Shown here: positions 27,888 to 37,036 of the stretch, in pieces
Numbering within the stretch: position 1 is the first letter of the stretch
Layout: every line of letters begins with the position of its first letter
Assembly (NCBI RefSeq): GCF_001746365.1
Contig: NZ_MJAJ01000005.1
Span: 124,528-188,527 of the forward strand
Direction of reading: 5' to 3'
DNA: 64,000 nucleotides
From: Streptomyces sp. LUP30
GTDB taxonomy: Bacteria > Actinomycetota > Actinomycetes > Streptomycetales > Streptomycetaceae
Made by a program: the position numbers and the translations under genes
Notes under the pieces: model-generated
Told to the model about the DNA's origin: nothing
Seen by the model: the letters and a program-made list of their open reading frames with translations, nothing else
Databases searched by the model: none

Positions 27888-29612
27888 ATGGGCATGGCAG
27901 GTTCGGAGCGTTCGGAGACCCCCGGCACGCGGCGTCCGGAGGGGCCTGCCACCCCGCTCACGGAAGCGCTGGAAGCCATCAGGACCGGGGCCTATGTGGT
28001 GGACGAACAGGGCCGCGTCATCGCGACGAACTCCCGGACGGAAAAGCTTCTGGGGTGGTCCCCCGAAGACCTCTTCGGCCACGACGCGCACGACCTGCTG
28101 CACCGGGACGCCCACGGCCAGCCCCTGCCGAGGACCCAGTGCCGCATGCGGCAGGCCTTCCACGCCGGACGTCCCGCAGCGGCGGAGCTGGACCACTTCG
28201 CACGCAGGGACGGCTCCGTAGTGCCCATCTCGTGGCTGATAACGCCCTTCGACCTCGCCGGCCTCGAACGCAGCACCCTCGTCGTCTTCCACCCGCGGCA
28301 CGTGGAGGAGACGGACGCACCGCCGGAGCCTGCCGCCACGCTGCTGCCGGAACTCGAACGCCTCGCCCTGCTGGCCGCGACCACCACCCAGCTGACCTCC
28401 ACCCTCGACGTCGACGAGGCGCTGCGGCGGCTGGTGGCCCTGGTCGTGCCCCGGCTGGCGGACTGGGTCGTCGTCGACCTCATCACCGAGCGGGACGAGG
28501 TGTGGCGCACCGTCGTCGTCGAGGCGGACGGCGTCTCCCTGGTGCGCCACGACGAACTGCAGGGTCCGATGCCGCCGATCCCCGAGGAATCCCCGATGCC
28601 CTTGTCCAGGGCCCTGCGCGGGGTGGCCTCGACACTGGCCGGTCCGCAGACGTACCAGGGGGCGCCGGACTCCGGCATCGCGGTCGAGCAGCGCCGTCTG
28701 TTCGACGCCACCGGCATCCACTCCGCGGCCATCGCCCCCATCCGCAGCACCCGCGCGGTCCTGGGCGCCCTGACCCTGGGCCGCGCCGCACAGCCCGGGG
28801 ACTACAACCCCGCCGACCTCCCGCTGATCGAGGACATCGCCCGCCGCGCCGGCCTCGCCCTGGACAACGCCCGCCTCTACCAGCGCCAGCGCAAGGTCGC
28901 CGAGACCATGCAGAACCATCTGCTGCCCCAGATGCCACGCGTACCCGGGCTGCAGATGACGGTGCGCTACCTGCCCGCGCCCGACGCCTCGCAGGTGGGG
29001 GGCGACTGGTACGACGCCTTCTCCCTGTCCGACGGATCCACCGCACTGGCCGTGGGCGACGTCGTCGGCCACGACCTGGAGGCGGCGGCCGGCATGGCCC
29101 AGGTGCGCAACATGCTGCGCGCCTACGCCTGGGCCCTGCAGGAGCCCCCCAGCCGGATCGTCGACCGCCTCGACGAAGCGGTCATGCACATCACGGACGT
29201 CGCCATGGCCACGCTCATCCTCGCCAAGGTCGAGGAGGCCGACGAGGGCCGATGGAAACTGACCTGGACCAACGCCGGTCACCCGCCGCCCCTGCTGATC
29301 AGCCACGACGGCCTGGCCGAGTACCTCACCGACGGTCACGGCATCCTGCTGGGCACCGGAGCGCGCAGACCTCGCGCCGACGCCACGGCCCTGCTGCCGC
29401 CCGGATCCACCCTCCTGCTGTACACCGACGGTCTGATCGAAGAGCCCGGCCACACCCTCGACGAGGGCCTGCACCGACTGCGGCAGCACGCGGCCGCCCT
29501 CGCTCACCGGCCCCTGGCCTCCTTCACCGACCAACTGCTACGACGGGTCCGCCCCGCCGCCAACGACGACGACGTGGCTCTCCTCGCCCTGCGAGCGCCC
29601 ACCCGGCGCTGA
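27888..29612 (+). CDS. PAS-GAF-SpoIIE (PP2C-type) serine phosphatase
   Basis: Multidomain sensor phosphatase, 574 aa. A PAS domain spans residues about 20 to 125 (GAYVVDEQGRVIATNSRTEKLLGWSPEDLFGHD), a GAF domain about 155 to 325 (EALRRLVALVVPRLADW; LALDNARLY), and a PPM/SpoIIE phosphatase about 345 to 572 (VGGDWYDAFSLSDG with metal Asp; GDVVGHDLEAAAGMAQ; WTNAGHPPPLLI; LLLYTDGLIE). Such proteins dephosphorylate anti-anti-sigma factors in stress or sporulation switches. No transmembrane segment and no local anti-sigma kinase are visible, so its partner is elsewhere. GGGAG precedes the ATG. A strong terminator follows. Confidence 0.92.
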   Translation: MGMAGSERSETPGTRRPEGPATPLTEALEAIRTGAYVVDEQGRVIATNSRTEKLLGWSPEDLFGHDAHDLLHRDAHGQPLPRTQCRMRQAFHAGRPAAAELDHFARRDGSVVPISWLITPFDLAGLERSTLVVFHPRHVEETDAPPEPAATLLPELERLALLAATTTQLTSTLDVDEALRRLVALVVPRLADWVVVDLITERDEVWRTVVVEADGVSLVRHDELQGPMPPIPEESPMPLSRALRGVASTLAGPQTYQGAPDSGIAVEQRRLFDATGIHSAAIAPIRSTRAVLGALTLGRAAQPGDYNPADLPLIEDIARRAGLALDNARLYQRQRKVAETMQNHLLPQMPRVPGLQMTVRYLPAPDASQVGGDWYDAFSLSDGSTALAVGDVVGHDLEAAAGMAQVRNMLRAYAWALQEPPSRIVDRLDEAVMHITDVAMATLILAKVEEADEGRWKLTWTNAGHPPPLLISHDGLAEYLTDGHGILLGTGARRPRADATALLPPGSTLLLYTDGLIEEPGHTLDEGLHRLRQHAAALAHRPLASFTDQLLRRVRPAANDDDVALLALRAPTRR

Positions 29613-29635
29613 CCCGCACGCTCCGGTGAGCCCGT

Positions 29636-29682
29636 CATGGCCGAAGCCCGTCCCACGGTCCGTGGGACGGGCTTCGGCCGTG
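29636..29682. terminator. bidirectional hairpin terminator between phosphatase and hemerythrin genes
   Basis: Perfect 20-bp inverted repeat: arms 29639-29658 and 29660-29679, extended by two more pairs and one G-T wobble to 29636-29682. It starts 24 bp after the phosphatase stop and lies 90 bp before the end of the convergent hemerythrin gene. Confidence 0.85.
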
Positions 29683-29771
29683 CGGGACGCTCCCCTGCCT
29701 CTCCCCTGCCGCCCGGCTCGCGCCGCGCCGGCAGTCCGTGTCATGCGACGACGCGACGACGACGCTGCCGG

Positions 29772-30263
29772 TCAGGAGTGGACGATGCGGCGCACGTTGT
29801 CCACGGCACCGCAGCCTGACTTCAGCTGACGCTCCCGCTCCTCCAGGAACTCCCCGCCCAGCTCCTCGCGTCGCTCCATGGCGACGTTCTCGCGGGCGCC
29901 GTTGAGGATGGTGCGCTCCTCCTCGTCGGCGTGGTGGGTCACGGCCTCGACGAGTTCCTCCAGCTTCTCGTCCCACTCCTCGGAGCCGACCTCGTCGACC
30001 TCCAGGAGTTCGAGGAGCGCCTTGTTGCCCTCCTCGTGCTCCTCCTCGCCGTGCTCGACCTCTTCGTCCTCGATCCTCTTGTAGCGCTTGAGGGCGGGGT
30101 ACACCTTCGCCTCTTCCGCCAGCGCGTGTGCGATCAGCAGGTCGGCGAACTCCTTCAGGGCGGCGGCCCTGTCGGCTTCCACGCTGCGCATCAGGCGAAA
30201 GAGATCTTCCATTCTCCGGTGGTCCTGAAGAATGAGTTCGACGACGTCTCGTGTCTCGGCCAT
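29772..30263 (-). CDS. hemerythrin HHE-domain protein
   Basis: Cytosolic four-helix-bundle di-iron protein, 163 aa, with the HHE cation-binding pattern: LILQDHRRMEDLF (first His), IAHALAEEAKVYPAL (His and Glu), HGEEEHEEGNKALLE (central His/Glu pair) and VTHHADEEERTIL (last His-His). The middle and C terminus are unusually acidic (EDEEVEHGEEEHEE). Roles of the family include sensing oxygen, NO or iron and oxidative-stress protection. It is monocistronic. Confidence 0.9.
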   Translation of the reverse strand: MAETRDVVELILQDHRRMEDLFRLMRSVEADRAAALKEFADLLIAHALAEEAKVYPALKRYKRIEDEEVEHGEEEHEEGNKALLELLEVDEVGSEEWDEKLEELVEAVTHHADEEERTILNGARENVAMERREELGGEFLEERERQLKSGCGAVDNVRRIVHS

Positions 30264-30489
30264 GGAACCGGCATCACTTTCGTACGAGGGGACCTTGCCG
30301 GAACCGTCTACCCCACCCTGCCGTGTTCAGTGATCGGGTCCTCGTCCGGCACGTCGTCTTCCCCCGTCCGGACGCACCGGACAGCCCGAGCGCTGAACGA
30401 CCTCCTCGGCGGCGCCGGGCGCCGATCGGCTCGGGAGCGGGACACTGGAGGGGAGCGCACGCCCCCGCCTCCCCTCCCCAGGAGGAGTC

Positions 30490-31035
30490 ATGTCCTCGAC
30501 CAGCCTTCCTGTGCCCGCCCCGGCCCCGGCCCGTTCCGGTCGGTCCGGGGGGCGGCCCGGCGTCCGCCTCCTGGAGCGCCTGGGCCTGCGCCGCAGCCCG
30601 CCGCCCCGCCGTCCCGCTCCGGTCCGTCTGCCGCGCCCTGCCCAGCTTCGGGAGCTGCTCGCCGTGCTGGAGGAGGCGGTCGCCGCCCAGCGCCCCACCG
30701 ACGCGGCGGTCGCCGCGTGCGGTGAGCCCGGCCCCGTCACGGACCGGGCCGCCCGGGCCTGCGGTGACGCCGCGTCGGCTCTTCTGCGGCTGCGGTCCCG
30801 GCTGCTGGAGCTGCCGCTCGCCGACGCCGACCTCGTACGGGCGCAGGCCTACGCGGGCCGGCTGCTCTCCTACGACCAGTGGATGGTGCGTCAGTCGGTC
30901 GACCTCGCGTACCGCGTGCACACGGACGCCCGGACCGAGGCGGCCCGCCTGCAGCTGAACGGTCTGGGCAGGCCGGCGGACGAGCTGCGACGGCTGCGGG
31001 ACGCGCTCGGAAGGCAGGGCGAGGACGAGCCCTGA
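30490..31035 (+). CDS. hypothetical protein, Streptomyces-type (181 aa)
   Basis: Not recognised. The N terminus (1 to 45) is a Pro/Ala/Arg-rich disordered stretch; the remainder (about 48 to 170) is predominantly helical with heptad-like Leu/Ala patterns (LRELLAVLEEAVAAQ; ASALLRLRSRLLEL; DELRRLRDALGRQ), suggesting a coiled-coil or helical bundle. No signal peptide or membrane segment. AGGAGG lies 6 bases before the ATG, supporting that it is translated. Between hemerythrin (divergent) and ZIP transporter (convergent). Confidence 0.6.
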   Translation: MSSTSLPVPAPAPARSGRSGGRPGVRLLERLGLRRSPPPRRPAPVRLPRPAQLRELLAVLEEAVAAQRPTDAAVAACGEPGPVTDRAARACGDAASALLRLRSRLLELPLADADLVRAQAYAGRLLSYDQWMVRQSVDLAYRVHTDARTEAARLQLNGLGRPADELRRLRDALGRQGEDEP

Positions 31036-31085
31036 GGAGGGCCACGAAGCGCCGGGGCGTCGCCGCACACGGCCGCTCCCGGCGG

Positions 31086-31847
31086 TCAGGAGTGCGAGAG
31101 GGCGAAGGAGACGAGGAAGCCGCACACGGTGATGAGCCCGATGGCCAGGTGGGCCTCTTCGAACGCTTCGGGGATCATCGTGTCGGCGATCATGGCGAGG
31201 ATCGCCCCGGCCGCCACCGCGGTGACCGCCGCGATCACAGCGGGCGAGAAGGAACCGACGACGGTGTAGCCGAGGACGGCCGACACGGTGCTGGCCGCCG
31301 CGATCGCCGCCCAGACGCCGAAGACGTACGCCCGGGTGCGGCCGGCCTTCTTCATTCCCGCCGAACTGGACAGCCCTTCAGGGACGTTGCTGATGAAGAC
31401 CGCGGCCACCGTCACCAGGCTGACCGCGCCGCCGTCCAGCAGGCTGACGCCGATGACCGCGGACTCCGGCACCCCGTCGAGCAGCGCGCCGAGTGCGAGC
31501 GCCGTCCCGGACCCGCTCTGCTCGGTCTCCGAGGGCTGCGCCTGCGCCCGTGCGTGGCCCGAACGCTTGCGGTACCGCGCGCCCCGGCGGGCCAGCCACA
31601 TGTTGCCGCCGGTGTAGGCCAGCGCGCCGAGCAGCGTGCCGACGGCCGCGGGGGCGAGCCCCGCCTCGTCGTACGCCTCCCCCACCAGCTCGAACGAGAC
31701 CGCCGACAACAGCACGCCCGCGCCGAAGGCCATCACCGTGGCGATCACCTTCTGCGGGACTCTCAGCCCGTAGCCCAGCGCGGCGCCGATCAGCAGTGCC
31801 GAGCCCGCCACCAGTCCCCACAGTCCCGCCTGTACGACTTCAACCAT
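31086..31847 (-). CDS. ZIP family divalent metal transporter
   Basis: Membrane permease of 253 aa, about eight hydrophobic segments, with the ZIP binuclear-site motifs LGALLDGVPESAVIGVSLL (TM4) and VFISNVPEGLSSSAGMKKAG (TM5), the latter with the typical NxPEG. ZIP carriers import zinc, iron or manganese into the cytoplasm. A His/Gln/Glu stretch in the TM3-TM4 loop (SGHARAQAQPSETEQSGS) is the usual variable loop but is poor in metal ligands. The ribosome-binding site is weak. Divergent from the cytochrome oxidase gene. Confidence 0.85.
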   Translation of the reverse strand: MVEVVQAGLWGLVAGSALLIGAALGYGLRVPQKVIATVMAFGAGVLLSAVSFELVGEAYDEAGLAPAAVGTLLGALAYTGGNMWLARRGARYRKRSGHARAQAQPSETEQSGSGTALALGALLDGVPESAVIGVSLLDGGAVSLVTVAAVFISNVPEGLSSSAGMKKAGRTRAYVFGVWAAIAAASTVSAVLGYTVVGSFSPAVIAAVTAVAAGAILAMIADTMIPEAFEEAHLAIGLITVCGFLVSFALSHS

Positions 31848-32074
31848 GTCGAGCCGTCTACCCGTTCCGGATGTGGATCAACGAGTGACCGCGCGGTCGG
31901 CCTTGGCGCTCGACGGACGACATGCCGGGGCCGACTGCTCCAACCGTGTGTGAGAACCGCCCGATCGGACGCGTGTCGGACCCCGCCGGGCATCACCCGC
32001 CGCATCGACTCGCGAGGATGACCCTGATTCACGCATGTGCGGGGGCGGACCGCGGACACCTGGAGAAACTGGCT

Positions 32075-33766
32075 GTGACGATTCTGAACGACCCGGACCG
32101 ATCGGCTGCCGCCGCCTACGACACCGAGGTGCCGGTCAGGGGCCGACAGCCCGGCAACGTCGTGGTGAAGTGGCTGACGACCACCGACCACAAGACCATC
32201 GGCACGATGTACCTGACGACGTCCTTCGCGTTCTTCCTCATCGGCGGCGTCATGGCTCTGCTCATCCGCGCCGAGCTGGCCCGCCCGGGCCTGCAGATCG
32301 TCTCGCCCGAGCAGTACAACCAGCTGTTCACGATGCACGGCACGATCATGCTGCTGATGTTCGCGACGCCGCTGTTCGCCGGTTTCACCAACTGGATCAT
32401 GCCGCTGCAGATCGGCGCGCCCGACGTCGCCTTCCCCCGGCTGAACATGTTCGCCTACTGGCTGTACCTGTTCGGGTCCTCGATCGCGGTGGGCGGCTTC
32501 CTCACCCCGCAGGGCGCCGCCGACTTCGGCTGGTTCGCCTACACCCCGCTGTCGGACGCCATCCGCAGCCCGGGGCTCGGCTCCGACCTGTGGATCATGG
32601 GCCTGGCGTTCTCCGGCTTCGGCACCATCCTCGGTGCGGTCAACTTCATCACCACGATCATCTGCATGCGCGCGCCCGGCATGACGATGTTCCGTCTGCC
32701 GATCTTCACCTGGAACGTGCTGCTGACGGCCGTCCTGGTCCTCTTCGCCTTCCCCGTACTCGCCGCCGCGCTGTTCGCGCTGGAGGCGGACCGCAAGTTC
32801 GGCGCCCACATCTTCGACGCGGCCAACGGCGGCGCGCTCCTGTGGCAGCACCTCTTCTGGTTCTTCGGCCATCCGGAGGTGTACATCATCGCCCTGCCGT
32901 TCTTCGGGATCGTCACCGAGGTCATCCCCGTCTTCTCCCGCAAGCCGATCTTCGGCTACATGGGCCTCGTGGCCGCGACGATCTCGATCGCCGGTCTGTC
33001 CGTGACGGTGTGGGCGCACCACATGTTCGTCACGGGCGGGGTGCTGCTGCCGTTCTTCTCCTTCATGACGTTCCTCATCGCCGTCCCGACCGGCGTGAAG
33101 TTCTTCAACTGGATCGGCACGATGTGGAAGGGGTCGGTGTCCTTCGAGACGCCGATGCTGTGGGCGACGGGGTTCCTCGTCACGTTCCTGTTCGGCGGTC
33201 TGACCGGTGTCATCCTGGCCTCGCCGCCGATGGACTTCCACGTGTCCGACTCGTACTTCGTGGTGGCGCACTTCCACTACGTCGTCTTCGGCACCGTGGT
33301 CTTCGCGATGTTCGCCGGCTTCCACTTCTGGTGGCCGAAGTTCACGGGCAGGATGCTCGACGAGCGCCTGGGCAAGATCACCTTCTGGACCCTGTTCATC
33401 GGCTTCCACGGCACCTTCCTCATCCAGCACTGGCTGGGCGCCGAGGGCATGCCGCGCCGCTACGCGGACTACCTGGCCGCCGACGGTTTCACCACCCTGA
33501 ACACGATCTCGACGATCAGTTCCTTCCTGCTCGGCCTGTCCATGCTGCCGTTCCTCTACAACGTGTGGCGGACGGCCAGGTACGGCAAGCCGGTCGGCGT
33601 CGACGACCCGTGGGGCTACGGCCGCTCCCTGGAGTGGGCCACCTCCTGCCCGCCGCCGCGCCACAACTTCACCACCCTGCCGCGGATCCGCAGCGAGTCC
33701 CCCGCGTTCGACCTGCACCACCCCGACATCGCCATGGCCGAGGCCGAGGCGCACGGGGTTCGCTGA
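32075..33766 (+). CDS. ctaD: cytochrome c oxidase subunit I (aa3 type), orphan copy
   Basis: Catalytic heme-copper subunit of aa3 oxidase, 563 aa. It has the conserved low-spin heme histidine in [15 protein letters not shown], the [17 protein letters not shown] motif with CuB histidine and cross-linked tyrosine, [10 protein letters not shown] with the histidine pair, and [15 protein letters not shown] with the heme a3/a ligands. The protein is close to full length for actinobacterial CtaD. The GTG at 32075 is chosen since VTILNDPD matches the usual CtaD start and GGAG precedes it. None of the usual partners (ctaC, ctaE, ctaF, qcrCAB) is adjacent, so this looks like a second, stand-alone copy. 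A small membrane protein gene follows after 19 bp. Confidence 0.93.
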   Translation: MTILNDPDRSAAAAYDTEVPVRGRQPGNVVVKWLTTTDHKTIGTMYLTTSFAFFLIGGVMALLIRAELARPGLQIVSPEQYNQLFTMHGTIMLLMFATPLFAGFTNWIMPLQIGAPDVAFPRLNMFAYWLYLFGSSIAVGGFLTPQGAADFGWFAYTPLSDAIRSPGLGSDLWIMGLAFSGFGTILGAVNFITTIICMRAPGMTMFRLPIFTWNVLLTAVLVLFAFPVLAAALFALEADRKFGAHIFDAANGGALLWQHLFWFFGHPEVYIIALPFFGIVTEVIPVFSRKPIFGYMGLVAATISIAGLSVTVWAHHMFVTGGVLLPFFSFMTFLIAVPTGVKFFNWIGTMWKGSVSFETPMLWATGFLVTFLFGGLTGVILASPPMDFHVSDSYFVVAHFHYVVFGTVVFAMFAGFHFWWPKFTGRMLDERLGKITFWTLFIGFHGTFLIQHWLGAEGMPRRYADYLAADGFTTLNTISTISSFLLGLSMLPFLYNVWRTARYGKPVGVDDPWGYGRSLEWATSCPPPRHNFTTLPRIRSESPAFDLHHPDIAMAEAEAHGVR

Positions 33767-33785
33767 TGACCGGCCGGAGGCAGCG

Positions 33786-34142
33786 ATGAGCGAGGCGGCG
33801 AGGCAGGGGGCCGCGCGAGCGAGCGGGCTCGGCGATCAGGTGGAGGGTTACCTGCTGTGGCAGGCCACGATCGCGGTGGCCGAGGAACGTGCGCAGGCGT
33901 TCGTGGAGCCGATGGAGTGGCTGACCACCTCTCAGCGCGCGGACGTCGAACAACGGTACGTCGCCGACAGCCTCCACCACGCCCAACGCGACCTGGAGCG
34001 GATCGCGGCCCGCTGCCGGTCGCTGCGCGGCGAGTACGAGCGGCGCTACCGGGAACTGCGCCTGCGCTGTGTGGGCTGGGCGGTGGCCGTCAGCACCTGC
34101 CTCGCCTCGGTGACCGCCGCCGCCCTGTCGTTGGTCCGGTGA
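33786..34142 (+). CDS. small membrane-anchored protein downstream of orphan ctaD
   Basis: 118 aa, not recognised. The soluble N-terminal part is helical (EDERAQAF-like, DVEQRYVADSLHHAQRDLERIAARCRSLRGEYERRYRELRLR) and likely coiled-coil; one C-terminal membrane segment spans about residues 95 to 116 (CVGWAVAVSTCLASVTAAALSLV). GGAGG sits just before the ATG. The 19-bp gap to ctaD and the shared strong terminator indicate cotranscription, so it may be an accessory of this oxidase copy. Confidence 0.65.
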   Translation: MSEAARQGAARASGLGDQVEGYLLWQATIAVAEERAQAFVEPMEWLTTSQRADVEQRYVADSLHHAQRDLERIAARCRSLRGEYERRYRELRLRCVGWAVAVSTCLASVTAAALSLVR

Positions 34143-34187
34143 TGCCGACGACCGGGGCGTTCCAGGTCCGGTCGTCAGCGGTGCGTT

Positions 34188-34225
34188 CGAGGGGCAGTGC
34201 GGCCGGCCGGCCGCACTGCCCCTCG
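34188..34225. terminator. 38-nt perfect palindrome, terminator
   Basis: The 38 bases from 34188 to 34225 are a perfect palindrome (left arm CGAGGGGCAGTGCGGCCGG), able to form a 17 to 19-bp stem. It lies 46 bp after the last gene of the ctaD unit. Confidence 0.8.
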
Positions 34226-34342
34226 CTCGTCGCGCGGGCCCGCCGTGCCTCTCACGGCCCCGGTCCCGGAGCGGCCGCACCGCCTCGGGGCACGCGCCCG
34301 TCCCGGGCGATGCGAAGCTGACGTACTCCGTCCGACCTGGCC

Positions 34343-35413
34343 ATGATCGAGCAAGTGCTACATCGCGTCGCCGGATACGAGACGCGGTTCCACGCGCTTT
34401 TCGAGGAGTACTTCGACACGTTGGGCGTCCGGCTCGACACGCCGTCGTTCAGCCGCTTCACTCCGGAGTGCCTGGCGCTGGTGCGGGATCTGGCCCTGCG
34501 CGGCGGCAAGCGGATGCGGGTGGTGCTGCTGCACGAGGCTGCTCGCCTGGTGTCCGAGGAGCCGTGCGAAGGGCTCGACGCGGCGGCGCTGAGCATCGAG
34601 CTGCTGCAGACCCACGGACTGATCCACGACGATCTCATCGACGACAGCCCCACCCGACGGGGCGGCCCCTCCACGTACTACGCCTACCGGGGCCGGTTCC
34701 CTCGTCACCCGCAGGCGGCCCTCGGCCTCACCGTCCTCGCGGGCGACCTCGCGTTCGCCCTGTCCCTTCAGGTCCTCCTCGACGCGAAGGTGCCTCTCGC
34801 CGTGCGGCAGGCCATGGTCGAGACGCAGACGCGGTCGGCCACCGACACGTTCATGGGGCAGATCGTCGATCTGGAGCGGGACTTCGGCACGGCGCCGGAC
34901 GAGGACGTCCTGCACACCGTGGCCGACTACAAGTCCGCCCGATACTCGATTCTCGCGCCCATGAAGCTCGGTCTGCTGGCGGCGGGCGAGCAGCCCGCGC
35001 TCTTCGAACAGGAACTGCGCGGCTACGCGCGGCTGGTCGGGATCTGCGGGCAGATGCGTGACGACTACCTGGATCTGTTCGGGGACGCGACGACCATGGG
35101 CAAGCCGACCGGCGGCGACCTGCGCGACGGAAAGCACAGCTACACCGTGAGCGCCCTGCTGTCCGCCGTGAGCGGCGCCGAGCGTGCCGTGGTGGAGGCA
35201 GCGCTCGGCGACCGGTCCTGCACTCCGGAGACGGTCACCGTGGTGCGGGAGATCGCCGAGAGCAGCGGCGCGGCGGACAGGATGCGTGCGGACATGCGAC
35301 GGCACGCCGAACAGGCCTGCGCGCTCGCCGCCAGGTGGCGGCCACGGTGGCGGGACGACGCCGTCGAGTTCTTCGAGCTCCTTCCGCTGTGGAGCGTGGA
35401 TCGCGCCAAGTGA
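34343..35413 (+). CDS. polyprenyl diphosphate synthase (GGPP/FPP synthase type)
   Basis: All-alpha isoprenyl diphosphate synthase, 356 aa, condensing IPP with allylic diphosphates. The first Asp-rich motif HGLIHDDLIDDSPTRRG has D96, D97 and D100; the second, GQMRDDYLDLFGD, has D240, D241 and D244; GGKRMR near 54 binds IPP and YKSARYS lies before the second motif. Chain length cannot be decided securely; C15 to C20 products are most likely. No terpene cyclase, phytoene synthase or MEP gene is adjacent, so it may serve menaquinone or another general pathway. No clear ribosome-binding site is seen, making the start less certain. Confidence 0.85.
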   Translation: MIEQVLHRVAGYETRFHALFEEYFDTLGVRLDTPSFSRFTPECLALVRDLALRGGKRMRVVLLHEAARLVSEEPCEGLDAAALSIELLQTHGLIHDDLIDDSPTRRGGPSTYYAYRGRFPRHPQAALGLTVLAGDLAFALSLQVLLDAKVPLAVRQAMVETQTRSATDTFMGQIVDLERDFGTAPDEDVLHTVADYKSARYSILAPMKLGLLAAGEQPALFEQELRGYARLVGICGQMRDDYLDLFGDATTMGKPTGGDLRDGKHSYTVSALLSAVSGAERAVVEAALGDRSCTPETVTVVREIAESSGAADRMRADMRRHAEQACALAARWRPRWRDDAVEFFELLPLWSVDRAK

Positions 35414-35542
35414 CCCGCCCGCAGCAGGCGTTCAGGCACGCACGCGGGCAGCCTGCTCCCTGCCCTGCCCCGTCCCGGACCCGGCATCGCCGCCGTGTGC
35501 GGGCCGTCGCCCGCCGCGGCGCCGCCTGCCGCCTCGATCGCT

Positions 35543-35548
35543 TATCTT
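35543..35548 (+). promoter_or_regulatory. -10-like hexamer for a probably leaderless transcript
   Basis: TATCTT ends 7 bases before the ATG at 35556, and there is no Shine-Dalgarno sequence. Transcription would then start at or next to the start codon, as in many Streptomyces leaderless mRNAs. Confidence 0.45.
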
Positions 35549-35555
35549 GGCGCCC

Positions 35556-35954
35556 ATGCAGTCCTACACGATCGGCCAGGCCGCACGGCTCCTCGGCGTG
35601 AGTCCCGACACCGCGCGCCGGTGGGCCGACGCGGGCCGGATGGCCACCCATCGCGACGAGAGCGGACGCCGCCTCATCGACGGGAGGGACCTTGCCGCCT
35701 TCTCCGTCGAGTTGGCCGCGAGCGGCGGCGCCGCCGGGGAGGACGCCTCGTACACCTCCGTCCGCAACGCCTTCCCCGGCATCGTGACGGCCGTGAAGCT
35801 CGGGGACGTCGCAGCCCAGGTGGAGATCCAGGCGGGGCCGCACCGGCTGGTCTCGCTGCTGACGCGGGAGGCGGTGGAGGAGTTGGGGCTGGAGGTCGGG
35901 GTGGAGGCCACCGCACGGGTGAAGTCGACGAACGTGCACATCGACCGGGCCTGA
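35556..35954 (+). CDS. HTH (MerR/excisionase-like) plus Mop/TOBE molybdate-binding protein
   Basis: Small regulator-like protein, 132 aa. Residues 3 to 50 are a winged-helix of the excisionase/MerR type (TIGQAARLLGVSPDTARRWADAGRM, DGRDLAAF). Residues about 65 to 130 are a single Mop (TOBE) domain: SVRNAFPGIVTAVKLGDVAAQVEIQAGPHRLVSLLTREAVEELGL. Mop domains bind molybdate or tungstate, so this is probably a ModE-like sensor or a molybdenum store. It lies immediately upstream of modABC, 243 bp away, on the same strand, consistent with controlling that operon. Confidence 0.85.
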   Translation: MQSYTIGQAARLLGVSPDTARRWADAGRMATHRDESGRRLIDGRDLAAFSVELAASGGAAGEDASYTSVRNAFPGIVTAVKLGDVAAQVEIQAGPHRLVSLLTREAVEELGLEVGVEATARVKSTNVHIDRA

Positions 35955-36196
35955 CACCGCCCCGGGCGGCTTCGACGCCGAACGGCTCGCCCCGGCGCTC
36001 CCGTGCGAACGCACATGCCATGCTCGCGGATCGACGTTCCGGCTTGTGCGAAGCGACTGCAGCTATTTGCCTGGCATCTGCGGCAGTATCATCAGCGCAC
36101 GCACACCAGTCTGCCGACCAGCTCGGTGTCAGCGCCGACACCGCCGAGCGCCTGGTCGAGGTGTCGTGTCCGTGAGGACCGAAAGGGAGTGGCCCC

Positions 36197-37036
36197 GTGA
36201 TGACCCGTACCGCGCGCCGGACTCGTCGGACCCTGCAGGCAGCCGGTGCAGGTGCTGCCGCGTTGCTGGCCCTGAGCGCCTGCTCGTCGTCCGGCGACGA
36301 CTCTTCGGCGGCGACGTCGGACTCCTCGGCGTCCGCCTCCTCCACCTCCGGGGACAAGCCGTCCGGCACGGTGACCGTGTTCGCCGCGGCGTCCCTGAAG
36401 GAGAGCTTCACGGCTCTGGGCGAAAAGTTCGAGAAGGCCCACCCGGGCACGAAGGTCACCTTCAGCTTCGGCGGCAGCGACTCCCTCGCCGCGAGCATCA
36501 CCGGCGGCGCGCCGGCCGACGTGTTCGCCTCGGCCAGCCCCAAGACGATGAAGATCGTCACCGACGCCGGGGACGCCGCCGGCCCGCCCGCCGCGTTCGT
36601 CCGCAACCAGCTGGAGATCGCCACCCTGCCGGGCAACCCCGACAAGATCGCCTCCCTCGCGGACCTGACCAGGCCAGGCCTCAAGGTCGTGCTGTGCGAC
36701 AGGACGGTGCCCTGCGGCGCCGCCGCCCAGAAAGCGCTCGACGCCGGCAAGCTCACCCTCAAGCCCGTCTCCTACGAGCAGGACGTCAAGGCGGCGCTGA
36801 CCAAGGTCGAGCTGAAAGAGGCCGACGCGGCCGTCGTCTACAAGACCGATGTGCACGCGGCAGGTGGCAAGGTGGAGGGCGTGGAGTTCCCCGAGTCCGC
36901 CGAGGCGGTCAACGCGTACCCGATCGTCCGGCTCAAGGACACGGACAACGCCGATGCCGCCGAGGCGTTCATCGCGCTGGTGCGGTCCGCCGAGGGCCAG
37001 AAGGTCCTGACGGAGGCCGGGTTCCTCAAGCCGTGA
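36197..37036 (+). CDS. modA: molybdate ABC transporter substrate-binding lipoprotein ModA
   Basis: Binds molybdate outside the membrane, 279 aa. A lipoprotein signal with lipobox LSAC (Cys29) is followed by a Ser/Asp/Thr-rich linker (30 to 55). The ModA domain begins GTVTVFAAASLKESFTALGEKFEKAHPG and contains the oxyanion-binding residues in FGGSDSLAASITGGAPADVFASAS and a late YKTDVHAAG region. AAAGGGAG lies upstream; a GTG at 36197 or the adjacent ATG at 36200 may be used. First gene of modABC; its TGA overlaps the modB GTG. Confidence 0.95.
   Translation: MMTRTARRTRRTLQAAGAGAAALLALSACSSSGDDSSAATSDSSASASSTSGDKPSGTVTVFAAASLKESFTALGEKFEKAHPGTKVTFSFGGSDSLAASITGGAPADVFASASPKTMKIVTDAGDAAGPPAAFVRNQLEIATLPGNPDKIASLADLTRPGLKVVLCDRTVPCGAAAQKALDAGKLTLKPVSYEQDVKAALTKVELKEADAAVVYKTDVHAAGGKVEGVEFPESAEAVNAYPIVRLKDTDNADAAEAFIALVRSAEGQKVLTEAGFLKP

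Noticed and set aside
31790..33754. A 654-codon minus-strand frame opposite ctaD
   Set aside because: ctaD is unambiguous; the antisense product is Asp/Glu/Arg/Gly-rich with no domain.
34343..35413. Terpenoid biosynthetic gene cluster around the polyprenyl synthase
   Set aside because: No cyclase, P450, phytoene synthase or MEP/mevalonate gene is nearby; the synthase alone is not a cluster.
36105..36175. HTH-like fragment ADQLGVSADTAERLVEV before modA, similar to the HTH of the Mop protein
   Set aside because: Similarity is a few residues and no start or complete helix-turn-helix is present; it could be coincidence in the modA promoter region.
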